This document shows, piece by piece, positions 39,604 through 49,400 of a stretch of DNA of 64,000 nucleotides (the first letter of the stretch is position 1; each line of letters starts with the position of its first letter). Location of the stretch: positions 20,615 through 84,614 of the forward strand of contig JADJUJ010000024.1 of NCBI GenBank assembly GCA_016710765.1, given 5' to 3'. The position numbers and the translations under genes were made by a program. Source of the DNA: Lewinellaceae bacterium (GTDB lineage Bacteria > Bacteroidota > Bacteroidia > Chitinophagales > Saprospiraceae). The notes beneath the pieces were generated by a model, which worked only from the letters and a program-made list of their open reading frames with translations, was not told where the DNA came from and made no database searches.

Positions 39604-40410
39604 ATGAAGGAACCCAAATTCAGCATTCAATTCCCGGCCCAAAAAATAGCAACACCATTGCAATGGGACGACCTTGTTGTCGACACCCACTGCATGAATG
39701 CAATCATAGAAATCAAAACCTGGATTGAAAACGAGCAAACGATACTTACCGATTGGAAACTCAACAAAAGGTTGAAACCTGGTTTCCGTGCGCTTTTCTA
39801 CGGTCCGGAAGGCACAGGAAAAACATTGGCAGCATCATTGCTGGGTCAAGCAACTGCCCGAAAAGTATACCGGGTGGATTTATCGGTAGGAATTTCGAAG
39901 TACATCGGAGAGACCGAGAAAAACCTGGCTACCGTATTTGATCGAGCCCAAAAAAACAATTGGATCTTATTTTTTGACGAAGCCGATGCTCTTTTTGGAA
40001 AACGCACTGTTGTCAAGGACGCTCACGATCGGTACGCAAACCAAGAGGTAGCTTATTTGCTGCAAAGGGTTGAAGATTATCCGGGTGTGGTAATATTTGC
40101 TTCTAATCTGAAGGCCAATATTGACGAAGCTTTTTCCAGGCGTTTTCAATCCATGATTCACTTCTCCATGCCCAATGCGGAACAACGTTTAATGCTTTGG
40201 AAAAAAACTTTTTCCGGTGCTATGCAGGTTGCGCCGGATCTCGATTGGGAGAAAATTGCCGTCTCCTATGAAATTTCTGGAGGTGATATGCTTGATGTCT
40301 TGCAATACTGTGCACTGACAGCGGTTCAACGTAAGCCACCCGTTGTACAATCTCGCGATATACTTGCCGGGATCCGGCGGGTAATGCAGAAGCACGGCAA
40401 GATACGCTAG
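39604..40410 (+). CDS. AAA+ ATPase of the contractile injection cluster (Pvc15-like)
   Basis: 268 residues, classical AAA+ module: Walker A GPEGTGKT, Walker B ILFFDEADALFG, sensor 1 VVIFASNLKANID and the arginine finger segment AFSRRFQSMIHF. Pvc15/Afp15-type ATPases help to assemble or load effectors in extracellular injection systems. The last gene of the cluster; it ends 145 bases before the convergent sugar porter. Confidence 0.9.
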   Translation: MKEPKFSIQFPAQKIATPLQWDDLVVDTHCMNAIIEIKTWIENEQTILTDWKLNKRLKPGFRALFYGPEGTGKTLAASLLGQATARKVYRVDLSVGISKYIGETEKNLATVFDRAQKNNWILFFDEADALFGKRTVVKDAHDRYANQEVAYLLQRVEDYPGVVIFASNLKANIDEAFSRRFQSMIHFSMPNAEQRLMLWKKTFSGAMQVAPDLDWEKIAVSYEISGGDMLDVLQYCALTAVQRKPPVVQSRDILAGIRRVMQKHGKIR

Positions 40411-40419
40411 TAGATGACC

Positions 40420-40528
40420 AATTTAGTTTTTGTAATGGTTCACTTTGTGGCGCGGAAATTTTGCGCAGCAAAATATCCGCGCGTTTCTGCTGCGGGAAAC
40501 TATTTTTTTGCGCAGCAAAAACTAAATT
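40420..40528. repeat. Hairpin-rich intergenic segment
   Basis: AATTTAGTTTTTG at 40420-40432 and its exact inverse CAAAAACTAAATT at 40516-40528 enclose an inner hairpin, GCGCGGA and TCCGCGC with ATTTTGC / GCAAAAT (40450-40482). The GCAGCAAAA word occurs twice. It may be a transcript-end structure or a small repeat. Confidence 0.6.
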
Positions 40529-40536
40529 ACTTTACC

Positions 40537-40560
40537 ACTAGTGCCGGACGCGGCACTAGT
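40537..40560. terminator. Hairpin at the end of the sugar porter gene
   Basis: Perfect 9-bp stem ACTAGTGCC / GGCACTAGT with loop GGACGC. It overlaps the stop codon of the minus-strand porter at 40556-40558 and lies between convergent genes, so it can act in both directions. Confidence 0.6.
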
Positions 40561-41884
40561 CAGCCTTTGTCATCTGCATCTCCAAATCCTCCAGTGAAAC
40601 ACCTTTCGTTTCCGGCATCATTTTCCACACGAAAATCAGCTGCAACACCATCATAAAGGCAAAGAAGACGAAAACGGGTGCAGCGCCAACTTTGGCGAAC
40701 AGCCACGGTACCGCAGAAGGAATGGCCGCCGCCAGCACCCAATGAACAGAACTGCCGAAGGATTGTCCGCTGGCCCGCAGGTGGTTGGGGAAAATTTCAG
40801 AAATGAATACCCAGATAACCGTTCCCTGCCCAATAGCATGCGCAGCAATAAACATAAACAGGAAAATCGGCACAGCCATGCCCTGCCAGTTCATCCAGAA
40901 TGCCATGGCCACCAGCGAAAGCGAAATGATGTAGCCCACGGAGCCAATGTACAGGAGTTGCTTGCGGCCCAACTTGTCAATCAGCGACAAGCCAATCAAG
41001 GTGAAAATCATATTGGTGATGCCCACCCCGATGCTGCTCAGCAAAGCAGCACTGTCTTCCAGTCCTGCAATTTTAAAAATTCGCGGAGCATAGTATAAAA
41101 AAGCGTTTATGCCCGAAAATTGGTTGAAAAAAGCCACCAAAAAGGCCAACATCAAAGGGAACTGAAATGCTTTGTTGAAGATGGATTCTTTTTTTCCCAA
41201 CAACGCCTGATCGGATAATATTCTGTCTATTTCAACCTCCGGGTCAACTGTCGGATCAATCAGTCGCATGGTCGCTGCGGCTGCAACGCGATCCTTTTTC
41301 TTTACCAATAGCCACCGCGGACTCTCCGGCACCGTAAATACCATCAGGGTGTACATAAAAGCGGGAATTGCTTCCACCCCAATCATCCAACGCCAGCCGT
41401 TTTCCCCCAATCCACTCAGCAGGTAATTCGACACAAATGCGATCAGGATACCGAAAACGATGTTGAACTGGTACAGGGCTACCAGCCGGCCGCGATTGTG
41501 GGCAGGTGCTATTTCCGATACATAAGCCGGCGCGGCAATGGTAGAGGCGCCTACTGCAAGCCCGCCGACAAACCGGAAAAAGGCAAATACCCAGGGATCG
41601 TTTGCCAGGGCAGAACCGACAGCAGATATAAAATAAAACACGCCAATCCACAGCAGTGTTTTCTTCCGGCCAAGCTTGTCGGTGGGGATGCCGCCCAGGA
41701 TCGCGCCTAAGACGGTGCCCCAGAGGGCAGAAGCGATGATCACAACGCCATGAAAGACTTCACCGCGCGGCCACAACTGCTGCAGCGACAAATCGGCGCC
41801 CGATATCACCACTGTGTCAAATCCAAAAAGAAATCCGGCCAGTGCTACGGTGATCGACCAAAAGAAAATTTTGCGGTGGTTCAT
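40556..41884 (-). CDS. Sugar porter (MFS, sugar:H+ symporter family)
   Basis: 442 residues, 12 transmembrane helices. Sugar-porter signatures are present: GGIPTDKLGRKKTLLW after helix 2, RFVGGLAVGASTIAAPAYVSE after helix 4, PESPRWLL in the central loop, QFSGINAFLYYAPRIF in helix 7 and the MPETKG motif near the C-terminus. It imports a monosaccharide with protons or sodium; the sugar is not clear. It stands alone with no adjacent metabolic genes. Start ATG 41884 with a normal N-terminus (MNHRKIFFWSITVALAGFLF). Confidence 0.93.
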   Translation of the reverse strand: MNHRKIFFWSITVALAGFLFGFDTVVISGADLSLQQLWPRGEVFHGVVIIASALWGTVLGAILGGIPTDKLGRKKTLLWIGVFYFISAVGSALANDPWVFAFFRFVGGLAVGASTIAAPAYVSEIAPAHNRGRLVALYQFNIVFGILIAFVSNYLLSGLGENGWRWMIGVEAIPAFMYTLMVFTVPESPRWLLVKKKDRVAAAATMRLIDPTVDPEVEIDRILSDQALLGKKESIFNKAFQFPLMLAFLVAFFNQFSGINAFLYYAPRIFKIAGLEDSAALLSSIGVGITNMIFTLIGLSLIDKLGRKQLLYIGSVGYIISLSLVAMAFWMNWQGMAVPIFLFMFIAAHAIGQGTVIWVFISEIFPNHLRASGQSFGSSVHWVLAAAIPSAVPWLFAKVGAAPVFVFFAFMMVLQLIFVWKMMPETKGVSLEDLEMQMTKAD

Positions 41885-42099
41885 AGGTGGTTCAGGTATG
41901 GACAGGATGGAACAGTTCAGGCAGATGGCACTTTGATGCGCGGCACAAATAAAGGAAAAAATTACCTGGCTTGGCCTAAAAGAAAAAGCAAAGTGCTGTA
42001 GTGCCTTACTGAAATTACTGCATTTACCCCCTGAGGGTCAGTATCCACCTGCCAATAGATCCTGGTAGTAATGAACAACAAGCGCTGGGGCGGCGATGA
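41885..42099. other. Intergenic region between sugar porter and the RNF operon end
   Basis: No gene seen in about 215 bases. It is downstream of the long RNF operon and upstream of the porter, so it should contain a porter promoter and an operon terminator; I see no clear consensus. Confidence 0.4.
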
Positions 42100-42291
42100 T
42101 TATGCTGGTCTTTCCACCACCTCATCCCGTTCACAAACGCCACCACCACAGTTACAGCCGCCGCATCCTGGCTTTCGGTCAAGGTGATTCTTGGTGCCCA
42201 TTTTTTTGGCCAACAATTGTACCATTACCCAGCCTATACAAAGTGCGGTCAAAGCGAAAACTGGAACAATTATTTCTTTCAAATTTATCAT
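42100..42291 (-). CDS. Small Cys-rich membrane protein at the end of the RNF operon
   Basis: 63 residues with a strong Shine-Dalgarno (AGGAGG) upstream of the ATG, so very likely translated. One transmembrane helix (IIVPVFALTALCIGWVMV) is followed by LLAKKMG and then GCGGCNCGGGVC, with four cysteines in eleven residues, and an acidic tail. It is the last gene of the operon and directly follows rnfA (34 bases). NqrM and FeoB-associated Cys-rich proteins have the same plan, and NqrM inserts iron into NqrDE. I infer a role in iron or Fe-S delivery to RnfA/RnfE; this is not shown. Confidence 0.7.
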   Translation of the reverse strand: MINLKEIIVPVFALTALCIGWVMVQLLAKKMGTKNHLDRKPGCGGCNCGGGVCERDEVVERPA

Positions 42292-42325
42292 GTGTGCCTC
42301 CTGTTAATCCTAAAAATTGTTTTGC

Positions 42326-42766
42326 TTATAGTGCCAGCGTAATGCCGCCACCAGCACCAAGCGCATACACCAAACCTTCCACCAGTCCGTATCCTTTGTT
42401 GGTTGCAAACAAAGCCAGCGCCAGAATACCACAGTTGGTGGTAATCAATGGCAGGAAAATTCCCAGGGCCCGGAACAGCTCCGGACTCAGTTTTTTTATG
42501 GCCATTTCCACAAACTGTACGGTGCTTGCTATGACAATAATGAAACTGATCAGACGCAGATAGGGGGCGTAAATCAACACATAGGTGTTCAATACCCAGG
42601 CGCAAAGTGCCGTGATGAGCAGCACAAAGATATTGGCCAAGCCAAGCCGGAAGGCAGTAATCAGTTTGTTGGTTACGCCCAGGAAAGGGCAAATGCCCAG
42701 AAAGTAGGTCAGGATAAAATTGTTGACCAATAGGGCTGATATAAAAATCCAAAGCAGGTTGTCCAT
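42326..42766 (-). CDS. rnfA: RNF complex subunit A, C-terminally shortened
   Basis: RnfA is a six-helix membrane subunit; together with RnfE it holds an intramembrane Fe-S centre. Both ligand cysteines are present (LGICPFLG and TTNCGILA). The protein is 146 residues, whereas family members have about 190; it stops after LVYALGAGGGITLAL, just before the conserved IRERL segment and the sixth helix. No other frame contains the missing part, so this is not a simple frameshift, unlike the other broken genes here. The next gene starts 34 bases later. The homologous NqrE (5548-6162) is complete. Confidence 0.85.
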   Translation of the reverse strand: MDNLLWIFISALLVNNFILTYFLGICPFLGVTNKLITAFRLGLANIFVLLITALCAWVLNTYVLIYAPYLRLISFIIVIASTVQFVEMAIKKLSPELFRALGIFLPLITTNCGILALALFATNKGYGLVEGLVYALGAGGGITLAL

Positions 42767-42768
42767 GA

Positions 42769-43410
42769 TCAGGCGGGGTTGGTTACAGTAGATGTTTTTT
42801 TGCGCTGTTGCCGCCAGTTAAAAAAGAGCAACATCAAACCCAGCGTGAAAAAACCGCCGGGAGGAAGTACCATGATCACCCAGGGTTCGAAACCCTCGCC
42901 GAACAAGGGTATGTTGAAAAGCGATCCGCTGCCCAGCACTTCCCGAATGATGCCTACACCCAACAAGGCCCCTGTAAAACCCAATCCCATGCCGAGGGCG
43001 TCGGCAGTAGCCAGCCCAACAGGGTTGTGGGAAGCAAAAGCCTCAGCCCTGCACAGAATAATGCAGTTGACAACGATCAGTGCTATGAAGGCTCCCAACT
43101 CTTTGTGAATGTCTGGAAGCCAGGCTGCGAGCAGGAAGTCTACCAGTGATACAAACGTGGCAATAATGACCACATAGGTGGTGATTCTGACCTGTTTGGG
43201 AATGGCTTTGCGCAAAAGGGAAACCAGTATACTTGAAAAAAGCAGTACAAACAGCGTTGCCAATCCCATCGCCAGGCTGTTGATGGCTGTATTGGATACC
43301 GCCAGGGAAGGGCACATGCCCAGCACCATAACGAATATGGGATTTTCTTTCCACAGTCCTTTTATGAATTCAACGGCAAACCGATTGCCTTGGTCCTCGC
43401 TTTCTTTCAT
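42769..43410 (-). CDS. rnfE: RNF complex subunit E
   Basis: 213-residue membrane subunit, partner of RnfA and homologous to NqrD. It begins with NPIFVMVLGMCPSLAVSNTA and contains VVNCIILCRAEAFASHNP, carrying the two iron ligands. Six helices. The C-terminus ends in a basic tail after FFTLGLMLLFFNW. The gene overlaps nothing but is separated by only two bases from rnfA and from rnfG, so these three are translationally coupled. Confidence 0.93.
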   Translation of the reverse strand: MKESEDQGNRFAVEFIKGLWKENPIFVMVLGMCPSLAVSNTAINSLAMGLATLFVLLFSSILVSLLRKAIPKQVRITTYVVIIATFVSLVDFLLAAWLPDIHKELGAFIALIVVNCIILCRAEAFASHNPVGLATADALGMGLGFTGALLGVGIIREVLGSGSLFNIPLFGEGFEPWVIMVLPPGGFFTLGLMLLFFNWRQQRKKTSTVTNPA

Positions 43411-43412
43411 GC

Positions 43413-44040
43413 CTATTTATTTTCATGTTGAGTGGCCAAATACGCGGCTATGGGTTGTTCCCATTGTTTGATACCCTTGTTCAATAGTTTCACCACGGCC
43501 TTGGAAGAGATGGTGGCTCCAGTGATGGCTTCCACCTGATTGGGTTTTGCTTTTTCCCCCATTTTTACGACAATAATGCCGGGCTGGGTTTCCAGTTCCT
43601 TGAAATTGTTCCTAAAGGCCGGGTCTTTTGCAATTTTATCGCCAAGACCAGGTGTTTCCTTGCTTTCCAGCACTTCGAACCCAATGATGGCTTTTTTTTT
43701 CGGGATCGTAACCGATTATACCCACAATAACATCCTGAAAACCTGTTTCCTGCGTTGGTATGGCAAATCCTTTCAATTGTTGCTGAGCATCGTAACCGGC
43801 ATAAATGGCCTCTCCCTTCGAATTTGGGTCGGGTTCCAGTTTTCCTTCCTTGAGTACCATTTTTTTATTGGAAACAGCACCGGGCAATACCTGATAAATG
43901 GCCTTTTCCAATGCCCTGGCTTTATTGGCTTCTATCAGCGGCAGGGTATACAAATAAGCACCCACCAGGATGAGGCCGGAGAAGAAACCAGCTACACCAA
44001 GGGTGAGTACAAGCCTGACTGAATTTGTTTCCTGGTTCAT
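43413..44040 (-). CDS. rnfG: RNF complex subunit G (covalent FMN), frameshifted
   Basis: About 208 residues after repair. One N-terminal helix (LVLTLGVAGFFSGLILVGAY) anchors a periplasmic FMN-binding domain with ETPGLGDKI and the flavinylation motif ITGATISSKAV, whose Thr would receive FMN from ApbE (encoded at 9930). The A9 run at 43692-43700 contains one extra base; removing it turns the break into GYDPEKKAIIGFEVLESKE, which is the family sequence. The frameshift is a typical homopolymer error. Confidence 0.9.
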
Positions 44041-44085
44041 AAGTTGTATTCAAAACGTGTTTGGAAATGGGCTCGAGCGTTTCGC

Positions 44086-45086
44086 TCAATGATGACCATA
44101 AACACGCGTTTTAGTAAATTTATTGATCAGCGGCGCAACGGCATTCATCAGCAAAATGGCATACATCACGCCTTCCGGGAGCCCGCCCCAAACCCTGATG
44201 ACGACAACAAGGGCCCCAATACCTGCACCATAAATCAAAATTCCTTTGGGTGTTAGCGGCGACGTGACCAAATCAGTTGCCATGAACACCCCACCCAGCA
44301 GCAAGCCTCCTGCCATCAACATAAACTGTGGGGGAGGGTAGTGGCCAGGGTTGATGAAGAACAAAAGTGTAGAGAGCAGTGCTACGGTACCGAAAAGGGA
44401 CAGCGGTATCCGCCAATTGATCAGCTGCCGATAAACCAAATAAAGGCCAATAACAAAAATAAGCAAGGCACTCGTTTCGCCGATGCAACCACTGGTGTTG
44501 CCCAGGAGGAGGTCTTGCCATGGGGTCATGATATGACTGAACTTCATGCTGGCAAGTGGTGTGGCCCCGCTGATGGCATCAATGGATTGGGTTTTCATAA
44601 AGGGAAGCGCAAGATTCCCGCCCCTGGCCGAAAAATAGAGCCCGTCGGGGTTCGACCAGGTGGTGATCGCACCCGGAAAAGCCGCTTGTAAAAGGCTCTG
44701 CCGAGTAAGGCAGGATTAAAGATATTCTGTCCCAGCCCTCCCCAAAGGGCCTTCCCCAGGCCAATGGCCACCATTCCTCCGATAAAAGTCATCCACAAAG
44801 GGAAGCCCGGCGGCAAGGTGAATGCCAGCAGGATTCCGGTAATTAGTGCAGAACCATCTTTCAAACCGGTTCCCCGAACAGGGCTCTTGTCGAACAGCCA
44901 CTCCGCAAACAGGCATGCCACGATGCTTGTTGCCGTCACCAGCAAAGCGCTCAGACCAAAATAGTAGAAACCTGCCATTAGAATTGGCGCCATGCTGAAT
45001 ACCACTTCCCACATGATACGAGGCGTACTCGCATCATCATGTAAAAAAGGTGCCGTGGATATGATGGTTTTGTTCGCGTCGGACAT
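44086..45086 (-). CDS. rnfD: RNF complex subunit D (covalent FMN), frameshifted
   Basis: About 333 residues, homologous to NqrB. Multiple helices (WEVVFSMAPILMAGFYYF, SALITGILLAFTLPPGFPLW) and NIFNPALLGRAF in the first part; the flavinylation motif SGATPL and NTSGCIGETSALL in the second. Near 44690 the T4 run lacks one base; adding it gives GRAFLQAAFPGAITTW and links the halves. I place the start at ATG 45086, four bases after the rnfC stop. An open frame extends to 45113 inside rnfC. RnfD holds a covalent FMN and takes part in ion movement. Confidence 0.9.
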
Positions 45087-45090
45087 GCTT

Positions 45091-46455
45091 TTACTTCTTT
45101 TGACTTTTTTCACGGCTTTTCTTTTCCCGTATCATCGATTTTCCTACCCGAAAGGATTGCACCAGAGGGATTCCTGAAGGACAAACAAAAGAACAGGAAG
45201 CACATTCGAAGCAGTCCATGACGTTGTTTTCTTCCATTTCATCCCACAAGCCGTGTTTGGCCATCAGGCCCAGCCGGGCAGGATTTAAAAACAACGGACA
45301 GGCCTCCAGGCATCTTCCGCAACGTATACAGCTGTAGGTATCGAACGACTGAACTTCGTTGTCGGTCAGTATCAGTATTCCAGAAGTGCCTTTGACAACG
45401 GGAACGTCCAGGTTTTTTTGAACCATGCCCATCATTGGCCCCCCCAATAAGATTCTTGGTGTATCAGTGGTGATCCCACCACAATAATCGACCACCTGGT
45501 GCATTGGCGTACCGATGGGGACAAGGATGTTGGCCGCGCGTTTTACGGCCGTCCCGGTAACGGTGAGCACTCTTTCAATGAGTGGTTTGCCCATTCTGAA
45601 ATAATCGGACAAGGCCGCAACTGTTCCTACATTCGACACCATGGTGCCCACATCCAGCGGGAGTTTGCCAGTAGGTACTTCTTCTCCTAAAATGGCAGTG
45701 ATCATCATTTTTTCAGCGCCCTGGGGATACTTAACCACCAATGGAGCCACTACAATTGGCAATGGGCTTTTGGCCGCGGCTGCTTTCAGGATGGCAATAG
45801 CGTCGGGTTTATTGGCTTCAATCGCTATATAAATGCGTTCCGCTTTTATAAAATGCTGCACGATGTGGATCCCATCCATGAGCGCTTCTGAATATTCAAC
45901 CATGACGCGGTGGTCGCAGGTTAGGAAGGGCTCGCACTCGCAGCCATTGAGCATCAGGTATTTGCAGGATTTTCCTTCGGGAATGGAGAATTTGACGTGG
46001 GCAGGGAAAGCCGCGCCACCCATTCCAACGATACCGGCCTGCTGCACACCATCGATGAACTGCTGGTAGCTCATTTGCTCTACCGGTAAAACAGGGTTTA
46101 CCTGCATGCGCTGGGAGGAAAAAGGATCGGTTTTGATTTTGATTGCGGGTTGCATTTGCCCGTTGGGGTGATCAAACAAATCGATGGCAACGACGGTGCC
46201 ATCAACCGGAGCGTGTAGCGCTACAGATACCAGTCCGGCAGCCTCGGCGATCATTTCTCCACGTAAAACCTTTTGGCCCACCTTGACAATAGGCCTGGAG
46301 GGTGCGCCCAAATGCTGACTCAGTGGCAGAATGTATTCCTCCACAAAAGGCATACGCTCAATGGGAGCGGCGCTCGACCTGTCCTTGTACTCTTCCGGAT
46401 GGATACCATGTCGGAAAGTTTGCAGGGAACCCAAATATTCGTCAGCTGCTTGCAT
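45091..46455 (-). CDS. rnfC: RNF complex subunit C
   Basis: 454-residue peripheral subunit with NADH/FMN-binding and ferredoxin domains. NAD-type Rossmann motif GIVGMGGAAFP, the LNGCECEPFLTCDHR block, and two 4Fe-4S motifs near the C-terminus (CIRCGRCLEACP and CFECASCSFVCP). The N-terminus carries the lipoyl-like domain (HAPVDGTVVAID). It mediates electron exchange between NAD(H) and the Fe-S centres. The basic tail ends RREKKS-like, just before rnfD. Confidence 0.93.
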   Translation of the reverse strand: MQAADEYLGSLQTFRHGIHPEEYKDRSSAAPIERMPFVEEYILPLSQHLGAPSRPIVKVGQKVLRGEMIAEAAGLVSVALHAPVDGTVVAIDLFDHPNGQMQPAIKIKTDPFSSQRMQVNPVLPVEQMSYQQFIDGVQQAGIVGMGGAAFPAHVKFSIPEGKSCKYLMLNGCECEPFLTCDHRVMVEYSEALMDGIHIVQHFIKAERIYIAIEANKPDAIAILKAAAAKSPLPIVVAPLVVKYPQGAEKMMITAILGEEVPTGKLPLDVGTMVSNVGTVAALSDYFRMGKPLIERVLTVTGTAVKRAANILVPIGTPMHQVVDYCGGITTDTPRILLGGPMMGMVQKNLDVPVVKGTSGILILTDNEVQSFDTYSCIRCGRCLEACPLFLNPARLGLMAKHGLWDEMEENNVMDCFECASCSFVCPSGIPLVQSFRVGKSMIREKKSREKSQKK

Positions 46456-46467
46456 AGATACTTGCTG

Positions 46468-49400
46468 TTAACTGTTGTTTTTCGTCAGTGAAAGCAGTTT
46501 TTCACGCAATTTGACCCGTGTTTTATCCATAAAATCCTGTTCCATACGGCTCATTTTTTCTGCATAACCTGATTCCAGTTCCTGGATACGGGCTTCGTAT
46601 TCCTTCGAGAGTGCGGTTTTCGCTTCCTCCCACAATTTTTGTGGATGAGCACTCAGTGTTCCGGCCATTTCCCGGAGGTAATTCCAGGAAGAAAGGGCGG
46701 CCTCACAGGCATTTACAACTGTGCTGCTAACGGCATAATCAATGAATTGCCCCTCTTCGGCTTTGCGGAATACCGGCGTTTTCCCTTCCCGCTTTTCGGA
46801 CGGAAACAGGAGGTATTGATCCAGTGCAATTTGTGTTGAGTTGGGCTCCTTAATTGCGGTAAAGTGATGCTTCCAGGCAAGGAGGCTGAACAGCCACTCG
46901 GCATAGGTGATGGCGCCAGATTCGGGGCCAGGGGGCATTGACGCCCAGGCTTTACCGGGCTCAGGGTTTCCGTCCAGAATGATGGATGCAGCGCGTGTTG
47001 GTCCTGCCAACTGTGGTTTAACCCGGAAAAAAGGAACTGCCCGGCTGTTTAATGCAAGCGCAGCCGCAGTATGTGATTTTTCCAAAGGCCAATGATGCTT
47101 TTCCCAATCAGTACAATGGAGTACTAAAAGTGCAGGAAGTGTGCCATGCAAACCAGCCATTAAACCCTCGAAAAATATTTTTGGGTTGGCCGCTGTGCCC
47201 ATAAAAACGCTCGTTTGGCGGGAAACCTGCCCTGCCTGAAGCAGTGCATGCCGCAGCCCAAACTCGATTTCAGGCGTGGTTTCCGGTTCAATAGCAGCAC
47301 TGTCCAGTACAACAATCTTGATGGGGTAGGGCTTTGCCAGTATGCCCGGAAGATGAGCCAAAAAATTGATCGGGAGTTTCTGTTTATAGCATACCACCAC
47401 CAAAGGCGGTACCAGGCTTTTCTCCGCTGCGGTCAATTGATCCCAATTCAAATTGGCAATGTCAGCAGCGTGAACATCCGGACGGTATTGGTTTTTCAAT
47501 TCCAGTTTGGCACGGCGCAGCAGTCGTATATTGTCGAGGGCATGCCGCATGTTGGCTTCGAACAAGCCCAAACCCATGTCGAGCGTGGCACCTTCGGCTT
47601 GTACAACCGGCGATTGGTAGGGCTGGAAAGGGAACTGGTCTTCTTGTTTGTCGGGATTTTCGGGAAAAAACAAACCAAATCTGGCCCGGCCTGTCCCCGA
47701 GGGGCCTTCCTTCAAAGCCCAAACCAGGTCCTTTAATTCACCAAGCAATTGGATTTTTCGCTGTAAAACGGCAGTATCAAGCAGTTGCAGGTGATCCTGG
47801 CCCGATAACTTAGCGATGATTTCTTCGAGGGGGAGTTTTTGGCCATGTGCTTCCTGAATGGCTGCGATCAGTCCGGGGATTCTTCCGCTGGAAGCGCCGC
47901 TCCCAGCATTTTACGTATGTTCCCAGCCAGATCATCTACCAACTGAACGATTTCCCGGTATTGGGCAGCAACGAGTGGCTGGCTGAGCGACTCTTGTACA
48001 GCGGTTATCAGATGCAGCATTGTTTTGCGGTCAATTGCGCTGTTGCTGCCCGGGCCAGTCACCGTGAAATAGTTGTGCCGGCTCAGCATTACGGCAGCAA
48101 AAGGATTAAAATCGGGGGCGGTCAATTGCCGTTGTACCGTGGAAGGCGCTGTGTCCGGAAGCAGTTCCCAGAGATCATACACCTTTTCTGCCTGTGCTGC
48201 CAGTTCTACTGTTTGTTCACCCATTACAAGGGCGCCCGGAGCACAAACATCTGCGCAAATTCCACAGCCGGTGCAGGATTGTAAATCGAGGGCAAGGCTA
48301 AAAAGTTCGCCACGGCCTTTTTCAAGCAATTCCTGTTGATCAAAGAAACCTTCCGTCTGTGCCCATGAAATTGGCGAAAGGATAGCGAGAATGCGATCCA
48401 TCTCCGAACTGGTTTTCTCCAGTATATCGCCTTCAAGGTTCATTTGGCTTGTCAGACGGGAGAATGCTGCTGGCAGAAAATCCACGACGTTCGACAGTTG
48501 GCCGCTGTTTTCTTGTAAAACCTGTCCGGCCAGTTTCCCTAAGTTTTTCAGCAAAGGGGTAAGTTGCGTGGCTGGAGTGCCGCTTTTTGCAGCAATATCC
48601 ATGGCGCCTTTGAGCATCTGTTCCACCGTAATCGCAATCGGGGGTAGTGCAGCATGTGGGCATTGTACGTAACACACTCCACAAGCAGTGCACAAGCTGG
48701 CTTCAAATTCCGGAACAAGCGTTCTGCATTCGGGAGGGGCGGACAATCCTGCTGTGCCTGCAGGGATATTGGGCAGTGCCTGAAAGGGGTCGGCTACCAG
48801 CTCCGTGGACGCATTGTCGTTGTAGAGCGTAGCCGTATTTTGATAAAACCTTGAAATCCTGGCATAAGGCGGACCCAAATCTTTTTGTCCGCGAACAGAA
48901 AGCGGCAACTTCGTCGGACGGTTTTTATCCTTGAAAAACGGCTGCCTGGCTGGTATTTCCAGACTCCAGCTGGCCGCTTCCGGATAATTGCGTCGAATAT
49001 TTTGCAGCAGGATTTCGTGTTGTGGATAAGCAGAATTGGGGTTTGAAAAAGAAATGCCTGCAAAGAAGTTGGTTCTCTTGGCGCCTTTGGGCATCATGTT
49101 TTGAAACACCGCTTCTATTACTGCGGGGTCAGCTGTGCCAGTCGCCGTACCAGTAAAATATTCCGGCGCCTGTTTTGCCAAAATATTGAGCACCTGATTC
49201 ATTTCAGCTGGTGCCACCAGGCCTTGTGCTGCGTTCCCAGTGTCCAACCAGCTGATCGCTTTCTTACCCCGTGAAAGTGCAGCAATCTGCTCAATGGGAA
49301 GCGGATTAAGCAATGCAAGGTGTGCACAGCCAACATGATTGCTCTTTGTTCTGCGCAATGCCGTAACAACATCTGTTGTGGCCGTGAACAATGGCCCCGA

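Noticed and set aside
33531..40410. Prophage tail region
   Set aside because: No capsid, terminase, integrase or lysis genes; DUF4255, PAAR and the AAA+ ATPase indicate an injection system instead.
42292..42766. RnfA truncation as a simple frameshift
   Set aside because: None of the three frames after the stop contains the conserved IRERL segment or the last helix.
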